Shown: positions 50,934 through 59,006 of the stretch, piece by piece
Layout: each line of letters opens with the position of its first letter
Numbering within the stretch: position 1 is the first letter of the stretch
Assembly: GCF_001020565.1 (NCBI RefSeq)
Contig: NZ_LDAS01000001.1
Location: 3,434,520 to 3,498,519, forward strand
Source of the DNA: Maribacter thermophilus
Lineage (GTDB): Bacteria; Bacteroidota; Bacteroidia; Flavobacteriales; Flavobacteriaceae
Direction of reading: 5' to 3'
DNA: 64,000 bases
The notes under the pieces: generated by a model
What the model was told of the DNA's origin: nothing
Database searches by the model: none
The model's input: the letters and a program-made list of their open reading frames with translations, nothing else
Program-made: the position numbers and the translations under genes

Positions 50934-52057
50934 GGTAGTTGTGCTTTTAGTGCATTAAAGAATATATCGATGTGTTTTTCGGTAATATTTAGGGCGGGTA
51001 ATATTCTTAATAACTTTTTGTTTTTTGCCCCACCGGTAAACAAATGCTGGTCATATATTAGTTTTTTTCTAAGTTCGGCTACTTCGAAATCAAATTCAAG
51101 ACCTAGCATTAACCCTTGGCCTTTTACTTTTTTTACCTGTGGAATTTCTTTTGCTTTTTCTTTGAAATAGGCACCTATTTTGGCAGCGTTCTCAATAAGG
51201 TTTTCTTTTTCCAGTACCTCTAAAACAGCCAAAGAAGCTGCACAAGCCAAGTGGTTTCCTCCAAAGGTAGTTCCCAATAGGCCATAACTTGCCTTTATAT
51301 CTTCATGAATTAAAATACCTCCGATCGGAAAGCCGTTTCCCATTCCTTTGGCAACACTTATGATATCTGGTAAAATGTTATGGTGTTGAAATGCGAAAAA
51401 CTTACCGCTTCTTCCAAAACCGGATTGTACTTCGTCTGCAATGAGCAGGGTGTTGTTTTGTTTGCACAGGGTTTCCGTTTCTTTAAAAAAATCCTTGGTC
51501 GGTTCATCCAGACCACCTACACCTTGTATCGGTTCTATTATTACGGCACATACATCGCCTTTCTCCAATTCTTTTTGAAGGTTATTGATATCGTTAAAAT
51601 CTAGGAAAGTAACGGCTTGTTGCTTGTTTATGGGAGCATTAATGGTCGCATTGTCCGTTGCGGCAACAGCGGCGGAAGTTCTTCCGTGAAAACTGTTTTT
51701 AAAAGCGATCACTCTAGATTTTCCGGTCACGAAGGAAGCCATTTTTAAGGCGTTTTCGTTGGCTTCGGCACCAGAGTTACAGAGAAAGAGGTTATAGTTT
51801 TCACAGCCCGATAGAGTGCCTAATTTTGTAGCAAGTTCTTTTTGTAAAGGGTTTTGGACTGCATTGCTATAGAAACCAATTTTGTTCAACTGGTCAGAGA
51901 TTCTTTTAATATAATGTGGATGGGAGTGTCCGATTGATATGACGGCATGGCCTCCATAAAAATCAAGATATTCTTGACCTTTATCATCTATTACTATGAT
52001 TCCTTTGGCGGAAACAGGTGTTACGTCATATAAGGGGTATACATCGAATAGTTTCAT
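50930..52057 (-). CDS. argD: Acetylornithine (acylornithine) aminotransferase
   Basis: A 375-residue class III aminotransferase. The PLP lysine is Lys237 in SVAKGMGNGFPIGG; NSGAEAN (94-100) and DEVQSGFGR (208-216) are the cofactor blocks. It forms N-acylornithine from the semialdehyde using glutamate. Its start overlaps the proC stop as ATGA, and its own stop overlaps proA as GTGA, so three genes are tightly coupled in translation. Confidence 0.94.
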   Translation of the reverse strand: MKLFDVYPLYDVTPVSAKGIIVIDDKGQEYLDFYGGHAVISIGHSHPHYIKRISDQLNKIGFYSNAVQNPLQKELATKLGTLSGCENYNLFLCNSGAEANENALKMASFVTGKSRVIAFKNSFHGRTSAAVAATDNATINAPINKQQAVTFLDFNDINNLQKELEKGDVCAVIIEPIQGVGGLDEPTKDFFKETETLCKQNNTLLIADEVQSGFGRSGKFFAFQHHNILPDIISVAKGMGNGFPIGGILIHEDIKASYGLLGTTFGGNHLACAASLAVLEVLEKENLIENAAKIGAYFKEKAKEIPQVKKVKGQGLMLGLEFDFEVAELRKKLIYDQHLFTGGAKNKKLLRILPALNITEKHIDIFFNALKAQLP

Positions 52058-52848
52058 TTCTTTTTGAATTCTGTTATTTTATCATACGAAGCCACTATGC
52101 CTTGAATAAGGGAAGAGCTGAGTCCTTGATGTTCCATTTCGTTTAAACCTTGTATGGTACAGCCCATAGGAGTGGTCACCCTGTCTATTTCTTCTTCGGG
52201 ATGATTGCCGGATTGAATCAAGAGTTTAGCGGCACCATTGCAGGTGTGCATGGCCAATTCTTGGGCTTCTTTGGCATCGAAACCTAATTGTATGGCCCCT
52301 TGTGTAGTAGCTCTTATAAGTCGCATCCAGAAAGCAATGCCACTTGCGCAGATTACTGTTGCTGCTTGCATTTGAGCTTCGGGTATTTCCATGGAATGTC
52401 CCATTCTATTAAAAATGGATTTTGCCAATTCAATTCTTTTTTGGCCTTTTTTGTTACTGCATAAACAAGTCATGGATGCTTCTACCGAAATAGCAGTATT
52501 GGGCATACTTCTAATAATATAGTTGTCTGGCCCTATAATGTTTTCGATTTTATAAATCTCAAATCCCGTAATGGTCGAAATAATCACATGGTTGTCGTTC
52601 AACAAATCTTTAACATCTTCCAAAATTTTCGAAAAATGGCCAGGTTGTACCGCAAAGATTAGAATGTCGGAGTTAGAAACGGCCTCACGGTTATCGGAAG
52701 TAACGGTAACATTACCATAGTTTTCGTATTTGGAGATAGCTTCCGTATTTCTTTTGGTGAGGAACATTTTGGTGGCTCCATTGGTATTTAAAATACCTTT
52801 GGCAATGGAAAGTCCCAAATTACCGGCTCCTATTATTGCGATTTTCAT
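52054..52848 (-). CDS. proC: Pyrroline-5-carboxylate reductase
   Basis: A 264-residue NAD(P)H-dependent enzyme, the last step of proline synthesis. The nucleotide motif is IGAGNLG (5-11), and the C-terminal half carries ASGIAFWMRLIRA and the typical VTTPMGCTIQGLNEMEHQGLSS. Some ProC proteins in arginine clusters act on related imines, but nothing here suggests this. It starts 31 bases after argC ends and overlaps argD by four bases. Confidence 0.94.
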   Translation of the reverse strand: MKIAIIGAGNLGLSIAKGILNTNGATKMFLTKRNTEAISKYENYGNVTVTSDNREAVSNSDILIFAVQPGHFSKILEDVKDLLNDNHVIISTITGFEIYKIENIIGPDNYIIRSMPNTAISVEASMTCLCSNKKGQKRIELAKSIFNRMGHSMEIPEAQMQAATVICASGIAFWMRLIRATTQGAIQLGFDAKEAQELAMHTCNGAAKLLIQSGNHPEEEIDRVTTPMGCTIQGLNEMEHQGLSSSLIQGIVASYDKITEFKKK

Positions 52849-52879
52849 ATCTTATAGTATTGGTTAATAATGGTTTTTG

Positions 52880-53854
52880 TTAAAATACACTTGCCTTGAG
52901 GTTTAGTCCAAGATCTTCCTCGAATCCAAAAATCAAGTTCATGTTCTGTACTGCTTGTCCTGAAGCTCCTTTTAATAAATTATCTATTGCCGATGTTATT
53001 AAAAGGGTGTCCTCATGTTTGTGCAAGTGAATATGACATTGATTGGTGTTTACCACTTGCTTTAAATTAACGGGGTCTTCCGAGACTTGTGTAAAGACGG
53101 CGTCGGTGTAAAAATCGCTGTACAATTTTTGCGCATTTTCTAAACTACCTTCAAAATGGGTATAGGCAGTTGCTAGAATACCCCTTGTGAAATTTCCTCG
53201 GTTAGGAAGAAAAAATAGTTCTCCCGTATCTGGTTGCAATCTGTGTAAGCTTTCGTTTATTTCACCAAGATGCTGGTGGGTAAATGGCTTGTACCAGCTT
53301 ACATTGTTGTTTCTCCAACTAAAATGTGATGTGGCAGACGGACTAACACCGGCCCCGGTACTTCCAGTTACCGCGTTGATGTGTACGGCCGAATTAAGTT
53401 TGCCTGCTTTGGCCAGAGGCAACAGGGCCAATTGTATCGCTGTGGCGAAGCACCCCGGATTCGCTATAAATTCGGCATTTTCAATTTGTGGTTTATTAAG
53501 CTCTGGCAGTCCGTACACAAATTCTTTGCCGTTGAAATTGGCGTCGGCCTCTAGTCTAAAATCATTGCTAAGATCAATAATTTTAGTGTTCGATGAAAAA
53601 TCGTGTTCTTTTAAGAATTTGGACGAGTTGCCATGACCTAGGCACAAAAAAACAATATCAACATTCAAATGTACTTCCCCTGTAAACTGTAGATCTGTAA
53701 TGCCCAACAAGTCGGGGTGTGCAGAGGTCAAAGGTTTGCCTGCCCTGGTGGTGGAATATACAAAATCGATTTGCATACCAGGATGGTTCAATAGAATTCT
53801 GATAAGTTCTCCCCCGGTATAGCCAGAGCCTCCAATAATTCCTGCTTTAATCAT
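52880..53854 (-). CDS. argC: N-acetyl-gamma-glutamyl-phosphate reductase
   Basis: A 324-residue enzyme with the NADP motif GGSGYTGGELIRIL (8-21), and the catalytic Cys135 in ANPGCFATAI. A later His lies in NRGNFTRGI and neighbours, and VTGSTGAGVSPS is the usual loop. It reduces N-acylglutamyl phosphate to the semialdehyde. Its start lies within the last codons of argG (an eight-base overlap), so the two are coupled. Confidence 0.95.
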   Translation of the reverse strand: MIKAGIIGGSGYTGGELIRILLNHPGMQIDFVYSTTRAGKPLTSAHPDLLGITDLQFTGEVHLNVDIVFLCLGHGNSSKFLKEHDFSSNTKIIDLSNDFRLEADANFNGKEFVYGLPELNKPQIENAEFIANPGCFATAIQLALLPLAKAGKLNSAVHINAVTGSTGAGVSPSATSHFSWRNNNVSWYKPFTHQHLGEINESLHRLQPDTGELFFLPNRGNFTRGILATAYTHFEGSLENAQKLYSDFYTDAVFTQVSEDPVNLKQVVNTNQCHIHLHKHEDTLLITSAIDNLLKGASGQAVQNMNLIFGFEEDLGLNLKASVF

Positions 53855-55034
53855 CGCTATTGTTTACATGGTTATATATTTTACCTGCATTTGACTGTAT
53901 TTTTATAAAGCCTTTGGCTTCATCGGCCGTCCAACCTTTGTTCATTTCACCATAACTTCCAAAGGCGGCGTTCATTAGGTCATGCGGAGACGATATACCG
54001 TTTAACCTAAACTGAAATGGATACAGTGTAACGAATACATCACCGGATACTGTTTTTTGGGTGTCGGTCAAAAAGGCCTCTATATTTCTCATTACAGCAT
54101 CTAGATAATTGCCTTCATGTAAAAGCATACCGTAGAAATTTGCCTGTTGTTCTTTTTGAAACTGTTGCCATTTTGTCAAAGTATGTTTTTCCAATAAGTG
54201 GTGTGCTTTGATAATGATCAGTGCCGCGGCCGCTTCAAAACCTACCCTGCCCTTTATGCCGATAATGGTGTCACCTACGTGAATATCTCTACCTATGGCG
54301 TATTTAGAGGCCATGGCTTCCAATTTTTCAATGTTGTTTACCGGTGTGTCCTTTACGCCATTTATGGCAATCAACTCCCCTTGGTTAAAGGTAAGTTTTA
54401 CATCCGTTGGATTTTTTTCTTCTAACTGGCTGGGGTATGCACTGTCTGGCAATGGTTTGTCGGAAGTCAATGTTTCGTCGCCACCAACAGATGTTCCCCA
54501 AAGACCTCTGTTGATAGAGTATTTTGCCTTTTCCCAAGAATATTCGATACCGTTTTCTTTTAGATATTCGATTTCTGTTTCCCGGGCAAGTTTGTTGTCC
54601 CTGATAGGGGTTATGATTTCTATTTCAGGAGCTATGATTTGGAAGATCATATCGAACCGTACTTGGTCGTTTCCTGCTCCGGTACTACCATGGGCAATGT
54701 ATTTGGCGCCAATCTTTTTTGCGTAGTTTACAATTTCAATTGCCTGTACAATTCTTTCGGCACTTACAGAAAGGGGGTAAGTGTTGTTTTTAAGTACGTT
54801 TCCAAAGATCAGGTATTTTACCACCTTGTCGTAAAAAGTCTGCACCGCATCTATAGAGGTATACGAAGAAGCTCCCAGTTCTAAGGCTTTTTCCTCGATG
54901 GTCTTAATTTCTTCAGGAGAAAAACCGCCGGTGTTTACACTTACTGCATGTACTTCAAATCCTTTTTCTTTTGATAAATATTTGGCGCAATATGAGGTGT
55001 CCAATCCTCCACTGTATGCTAATACTAATTTCAT
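53847..55034 (-). CDS. argG: Argininosuccinate synthase
   Basis: A 395-residue ATP-dependent enzyme joining citrulline and aspartate. The N-terminal PP-loop AYSGGLDTSYCAK (6-18), the stretch HGSTGAGNDQVRF and SINRGLWGTS are all present. In this organism it appears second in the operon, after the GNAT gene, although it acts near the end of the pathway. It overlaps argC by eight bases and is separated from the GNAT gene by 76 bases. Confidence 0.95.
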   Translation of the reverse strand: MKLVLAYSGGLDTSYCAKYLSKEKGFEVHAVSVNTGGFSPEEIKTIEEKALELGASSYTSIDAVQTFYDKVVKYLIFGNVLKNNTYPLSVSAERIVQAIEIVNYAKKIGAKYIAHGSTGAGNDQVRFDMIFQIIAPEIEIITPIRDNKLARETEIEYLKENGIEYSWEKAKYSINRGLWGTSVGGDETLTSDKPLPDSAYPSQLEEKNPTDVKLTFNQGELIAINGVKDTPVNNIEKLEAMASKYAIGRDIHVGDTIIGIKGRVGFEAAAALIIIKAHHLLEKHTLTKWQQFQKEQQANFYGMLLHEGNYLDAVMRNIEAFLTDTQKTVSGDVFVTLYPFQFRLNGISSPHDLMNAAFGSYGEMNKGWTADEAKGFIKIQSNAGKIYNHVNNSDD

Positions 55035-55110
55035 GATGCTTTATTTTGTTTTCCTAATCGGAATATGGTTTATAGGGCAGGTTGTCATGCCCCTTAGAAT
55101 GATTATTTTT

Positions 55111-55722
55111 CTATTTTTTCTTTTTTAAGAACAAAGATTCTTTTATGCTTTTTAATCTTCTAAACGACTTCTTGTCGATGCTCTTTTTTTCTTTTCTCTC
55201 TCTTTCGGGATCATGTAACATACCGGTACATAGGCACATTTTACGTTCGGTTCTAGTTAGGATATCGAAATTTTTACAGGTTTGGCAACCCTTCCAAAAC
55301 TCTGGGTCATCGGTTAGTTCAGAAAAGGTTACGGGTTGGTAGCCTAGTTCATAATTTATTTTCATGACGGCTAGGCCTGTGGTGATACCAAATATCTTGG
55401 CACCTGGAAATTTCTCTTTGCTCAGTTCAAAGATTCTTTTTTTGATTTTTTTTGCCAAGCCTTGCCCTCTATAATCCGGATGTACGATTAAACCCGAATT
55501 GGCTACAAATTTTTCGTGTCCCCAAACTTCTATATAACAGAAGCCGGCAAAAGTATCCCCGTCCAAGGCAATTATGGCATTACCGTTAGATAACTTTTTC
55601 TGAATATATTCAGGAGTACGCTTTGCGATTCCTGTTCCACGTACTTTTGCCGATTCCGCGATGGTATTGCAAATAATCTGTGCGTATTTAAAATGTGATT
55701 CGTTAGCAACAACTAGCTTCAT
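55111..55722 (-). CDS. GNAT acyltransferase, candidate glutamate N-acylation enzyme
   Basis: A 203-residue GNAT protein with the acyl-CoA loop HPDYRGQGLAKKIKKR (~80-95) and a typical NSGLIV strand. The C-terminal part carries a Cys-rich stretch, KGCQTCKNF then MCLCTGM, that could bind a metal, followed by a Lys-rich tail. It is the first enzyme gene of the arginine operon, and no argA or argJ is present, so it is the natural candidate for acylating glutamate (acetyl or succinyl). This role is inferred from context only. It lies directly after the putative arginine leader. Confidence 0.83.
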   Translation of the reverse strand: MKLVVANESHFKYAQIICNTIAESAKVRGTGIAKRTPEYIQKKLSNGNAIIALDGDTFAGFCYIEVWGHEKFVANSGLIVHPDYRGQGLAKKIKKRIFELSKEKFPGAKIFGITTGLAVMKINYELGYQPVTFSELTDDPEFWKGCQTCKNFDILTRTERKMCLCTGMLHDPERERKEKKSIDKKSFRRLKSIKESLFLKKKK

Positions 55723-55735
55723 TGCTATTTAGATT

Positions 55736-55795
55736 TTAAGAAAATAAAGAAATAATTGATTTTGCTTGTGCGGAAATGGACTCACCTAATTCCAT
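55736..55795 (-). CDS. Small ORF between arginine leader and GNAT gene
   Basis: A 19-residue ORF (MELGESISAQ... ending SLFS) that starts 16 bases after the leader ORF stop and ends 13 bases before the GNAT ATG. Its start sits in a short hairpin, ATGGA (55791-55795) pairing with TCCAT (55776-55780). It may be a second leader, a coupling ORF that loads ribosomes for GNAT, or chance. There is no Shine-Dalgarno site to help decide. Confidence 0.4.
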   Translation of the reverse strand: MELGESISAQAKSIISLFS

Positions 55796-55807
55796 AAAAT
55801 ATACCCT

Positions 55808-55819
55808 ACCCTTACGGGC
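55808..55819 (-). promoter_or_regulatory. Hairpin enclosing the leader stop codon
   Basis: In the RNA, GCCC-GUAA-GGGU forms a four-base stem (one G-U pair) with a GNRA loop that contains the UAA stop of the leader ORF. A ribosome ending there would open it, while a ribosome stalled upstream might leave it closed. It is short, so this is a suggestion only. I see no strong intrinsic terminator in the leader. Confidence 0.3.
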
Positions 55820-55898
55820 GACGGCGGCGAAGTGCGAACGGACGACGTACGGGAGTAGAAATGCCCATAGTAGTTGATATGTAGTTTTGTTCGTTCAT
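55812..55898 (-). CDS. Putative arginine leader peptide (attenuator) of the arg/pro operon
   Basis: An ATG at 55898 opens a 28-residue ORF ending at TAA 55812-55814. Its end reads PVRRPFALRRRRP, with six Arg among the last eleven residues, encoded by CGT CGT and then CGC CGC CGT CGC. The region is strikingly GC-rich within an AT-rich gap. A run of the end-product codon just before a stop, directly upstream of the operon that makes that amino acid and on the same strand, is the hallmark of leader-peptide attenuation. Low arginine would stall ribosomes at these codons. A longer frame over 55786-55986 exists but has no such logic. The promoter is unclear; TATTATTTG lies about 15 bases upstream. 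Confidence 0.75.
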   Translation of the reverse strand: MNEQNYISTTMGISTPVRRPFALRRRRP

Positions 55899-55963
55899 TG
55901 TGGGGGTAAATGTACAAATAATATTGGACCGACCTAATAGATGGAATTTTTTTTACAAAAACT

Positions 55964-57307
55964 TTAATTTTTGTTAGGATGTACAAAAAAATCGTAACTC
56001 ATAAAACCTATCACTGAAATATATTCAATGGCCAGTAGTACGAGATTTTCTTTAAAATCTACCTGAGAATAGGCGAAATAACTTAAAACGATGGCTGCGG
56101 ACCATATGATCGCATATCTATATGTGGTAAAAGAGGATAACAAAACCAAGAAAATTATATACCATGGGTGAACGGTGGTAGAGATCAAATAATAAATGGT
56201 CAATGCCCACATCATGGATTTTAAGAGTCCTAAAAGGGTGCTGTTTTTTCCAAAAAAAGTTAGTAGCAATATCACAGAAACAGTAATAATGGGTGTTATT
56301 TTACCATAGATCTTAATGAACTCCCATGGTTTTTGATCTAAATAAACAGCTATTTGTTTAATAAGGTTGTAGAGGCTGGCATTGAACTCAAAATTAGAAA
56401 ACCACAAACTAAGGGTTTGTGAATAATTTGAAACAAACTCTAAAGTATAAAATGGGGCAAAAGACAGCGCCAGGGTACTTAAGACGATCATGTAAAACAG
56501 GATACTTCTTTTAAGTCCGAAGTATTTTAAAAAAAGAGGTAAAAATAACAAAGGCACCAATTTGATAGAAATGGAACACCCCAGCATTACTGCGGCCCAT
56601 TGCCATTTTTTAACGGATAGTAAATACATGGACCACACGAAAAAGAACAACATTACACCTTCAAAATGAAGATTGCCCGTTAGTTCCACTATAACCAGTG
56701 GGTTTAGAAAATACCAAAAGATGAGATGGGGAGAACAGTTCAGTTTTTTTAAGAACTTTCTTCCAAAATAAAAAATTCCGATATCTGCGAGAATAATAAA
56801 ACTTCTCATCGCAATTATAGAACCTAAAATCGTTTTTCCGCCCCATAGGGCTGCCATGGCAAAAATCAATTGGTTCAAAGGTGGATAGTTACTATAATGC
56901 TTGGCGCTTAGTTCTCCCATACCCATATATAGTTCTTGGGCATTGGGTATTATGTGGTCGGATTGTTGGATCAGTATGTTTGGTACTTCTACATACGGGT
57001 TTATGAAATTGCGCACCAATTCGCCATCCCAAATAAAACGATAAAAATCTTGCGATAAGTGAGGTTCTAAAGGCAAGAACACGAATCTGGCCAAAATACC
57101 TGCTGCCAAGAGAAACCTAAAATTCCATTTTTCGAATTGTATCAATTTTAGGTAAAAGAAAAAAAGAGCAAGAAATAAGGTTAGTAGTTTAATAAAATCT
57201 GTGCGCTCTGTCCGGTATGCAAGGGTGTAGTAAAACACCAGTGATAGCAACACAAATAGTATGGAGAATTTATGAAGTTTAAGGTACGTTGTTAACCTGG
57301 TAGACAT
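55964..57307 (-). CDS. GT87-like membrane glycosyltransferase (DUF2029)
   Basis: A 447-residue protein with about ten or more membrane helices, consistent with polyprenyl-phosphate-sugar-dependent GT-C transferases. The first periplasmic loop holds the conserved acidic pair region HLSQDFYRFIWDGELV, and NYPPLNQLIF follows. A mannosyltransferase role is common in this group, but the sugar and acceptor are unknown. It is 213 bases downstream of the GT2 gene and 65 bases upstream of the arginine leader on the same strand. A terminator at 57468-57500 separates it from the GT2 genes. Confidence 0.83.
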   Translation of the reverse strand: MSTRLTTYLKLHKFSILFVLLSLVFYYTLAYRTERTDFIKLLTLFLALFFFYLKLIQFEKWNFRFLLAAGILARFVFLPLEPHLSQDFYRFIWDGELVRNFINPYVEVPNILIQQSDHIIPNAQELYMGMGELSAKHYSNYPPLNQLIFAMAALWGGKTILGSIIAMRSFIILADIGIFYFGRKFLKKLNCSPHLIFWYFLNPLVIVELTGNLHFEGVMLFFFVWSMYLLSVKKWQWAAVMLGCSISIKLVPLLFLPLFLKYFGLKRSILFYMIVLSTLALSFAPFYTLEFVSNYSQTLSLWFSNFEFNASLYNLIKQIAVYLDQKPWEFIKIYGKITPIITVSVILLLTFFGKNSTLLGLLKSMMWALTIYYLISTTVHPWYIIFLVLLSSFTTYRYAIIWSAAIVLSYFAYSQVDFKENLVLLAIEYISVIGFMSYDFFVHPNKN

Positions 57308-57467
57308 TTTATAGTTTACATATGTAAGTGTGCGAATTTAAGCGATTTTTATGGCATTGATTTGAAGAGGGGGCTTAATTGGTGTTTTATGAAAGAATTC
57401 TTTTTTATCAACCTGTTAGAACTTAGTGATAGTAAGTTGCTTGTGAGGGCGGTGTAAATTAATGTAC

Positions 57468-57500
57468 AAAAAAAGGATGGCATTTGTGCCATCCTTTTTT
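57468..57500. terminator. Bidirectional intrinsic terminator
   Basis: AAAAAAA GGATGGCA TTTG TGCCATCC TTTTTT: an 8-base perfect GC-containing stem with a TTTG loop, flanked by A on one side and T on the other, so it can end transcription both ways. It sits 20 bases after the stop of the GT2 gene (minus strand). Confidence 0.9.
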
Positions 57501-57520
57501 AATAGGTTTTTTAAGAATAT

Positions 57521-59005
57521 TTATGCTCTGGAGGTTAACGATTTAAAGAAAACGAAACTAAAGCCCAAGAACAGCATAAAGTGAAACGGGAACAATCCGA
57601 AATCGTTTAGGGGTACCGCACTGTACATTCCAAACAAGAAGTATAACATCAAGGCAAACTCAAGTATCATGTTCGGTGACAATTTCTTTGCTAGGTATTT
57701 GTTGCCTTTCCAACTTTCGGTCAAATTGTTGATGTTGAATTTTGGGGTACGTACAAATTCACTCCTTTTTCCCATATGACCTTCTAATACGGCAATAGAA
57801 TTGTGTAATGAAAACCCTAGGGCTACGGAGAAGAAGGTAAAAAAGAGTTTTATATAATCCACAAAATTATCAAAGCTACTTCCTTGAATGCTCTTATAGG
57901 TAAACCAATAACAGATGAACAAGATGACCGTACTGATCGTAAAGAGGCTCAGTAAAGAAAAGACCCAGTCTAAGTGGCCATATGTATTCTTTATGTATAA
58001 CGATGGGATACTTAGTAGTGCGACCAAGAAGACACATAGGAACATAGAGCTGTTCAATAAGTGCATTACACCATGAAATTTTGTTCTAAAAGGAATGTTC
58101 TTTGCGGTAATAACGCTCCAAACAGTTTTTCTAAAGTTTTCGGCCCCTCCTTTGTTCCATCTAAATTGTTGTGAGCGTGCGGCACTGATTACAACAGGAA
58201 GTTCGGCAGGCGTTTCTACGTCTTCCAAGTATTTAAATTTCCAATTCTTTAATTGGGCCCTATAGCTTAGATCCAAATCTTCTGTCAATGTATCGCCTTC
58301 CCAGTTGCCTGCATCTATGATACATTCTTTACGCCAGATACCTGCGGTGCCGTTAAAGTTGATAAAATGTCCTTTACTGTTTCTGCCTACTTGTTCCAGT
58401 GTAAAGTGGGCATCCAAGGCAAAGGCCTGTATTTTGGTCAAGGTAGAATAATCACGGTTTAGGTGGCCCCAACGGGTCTGTACCACTCCGATTTCTTCGT
58501 CTTTAAAGTAGATGACCGTTTTTTTCAACCAGTCCGATGCAGGCATGAAATCCGCATCAAAGATAGCTATGAACTCTCCTTTGGCTATTTTGAGGCCTTC
58601 TTTTAAGGCACCCGCCTTAAAACCGGTTCTGTCCTCTCTTCTAATATGTTGTATATCTAGGCCGGTTTCTTGTAGTTCCGCGATTCGTTTTGCTGTTAAC
58701 TCAACGGAGTCATCTGTAGAATCGTCTAAAACTTGAATTTCCAATTTGCTTTTTGGGTACTCTATTTTGGCAATATTGTCCAAAAGACGTTCCATTACAT
58801 ATTGTTCGTTGTATACCGGAAGTTGAATGGTGACGAACGGAATCTCCTTTGGGTCCATTAGATTGAATTTGGGAGCTGTTTGATTCTTTCTTTTTTGGCT
58901 TAGGTAATTGATCAATAAGTTCAATTGGGCCAAGCTGTAAAAAAAGATCAACAATAGGGAAATACTGTAAATGGCAATAATGATGTAAGATATTATCAAT
59001 GTCAT
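57521..59005 (-). CDS. Processive GT2 glycosyltransferase, cellulose-synthase-like
   Basis: A 494-residue membrane protein with an N-terminal helix, a GT2 domain and four C-terminal helices. The catalytic set is DDSTDDS, DADFMPASDW, TEDLDLSYRA and QQFRWNKGG (the QxxRW motif), which marks processive beta-glycosyltransferases such as cellulose, glucomannan or curdlan synthases. No BcsB- or PilZ-like partner is present. It is translated one base after the DPM1-like gene (59007-59696), so the two are an operon for a surface glycan or glycolipid. Confidence 0.9.
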   Translation of the reverse strand: MTLIISYIIIAIYSISLLLIFFYSLAQLNLLINYLSQKRKNQTAPKFNLMDPKEIPFVTIQLPVYNEQYVMERLLDNIAKIEYPKSKLEIQVLDDSTDDSVELTAKRIAELQETGLDIQHIRREDRTGFKAGALKEGLKIAKGEFIAIFDADFMPASDWLKKTVIYFKDEEIGVVQTRWGHLNRDYSTLTKIQAFALDAHFTLEQVGRNSKGHFINFNGTAGIWRKECIIDAGNWEGDTLTEDLDLSYRAQLKNWKFKYLEDVETPAELPVVISAARSQQFRWNKGGAENFRKTVWSVITAKNIPFRTKFHGVMHLLNSSMFLCVFLVALLSIPSLYIKNTYGHLDWVFSLLSLFTISTVILFICYWFTYKSIQGSSFDNFVDYIKLFFTFFSVALGFSLHNSIAVLEGHMGKRSEFVRTPKFNINNLTESWKGNKYLAKKLSPNMILEFALMLYFLFGMYSAVPLNDFGLFPFHFMLFLGFSFVFFKSLTSRA

Positions 59006-59006
59006 A

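Noticed and set aside
55786-55986. A 66-residue minus-strand ORF across the arginine leader region
   Set aside because: It overlaps the end of the GT87-like gene and has no family. The other frame explains the GC-rich stretch as Arg codons, which fits the operon.
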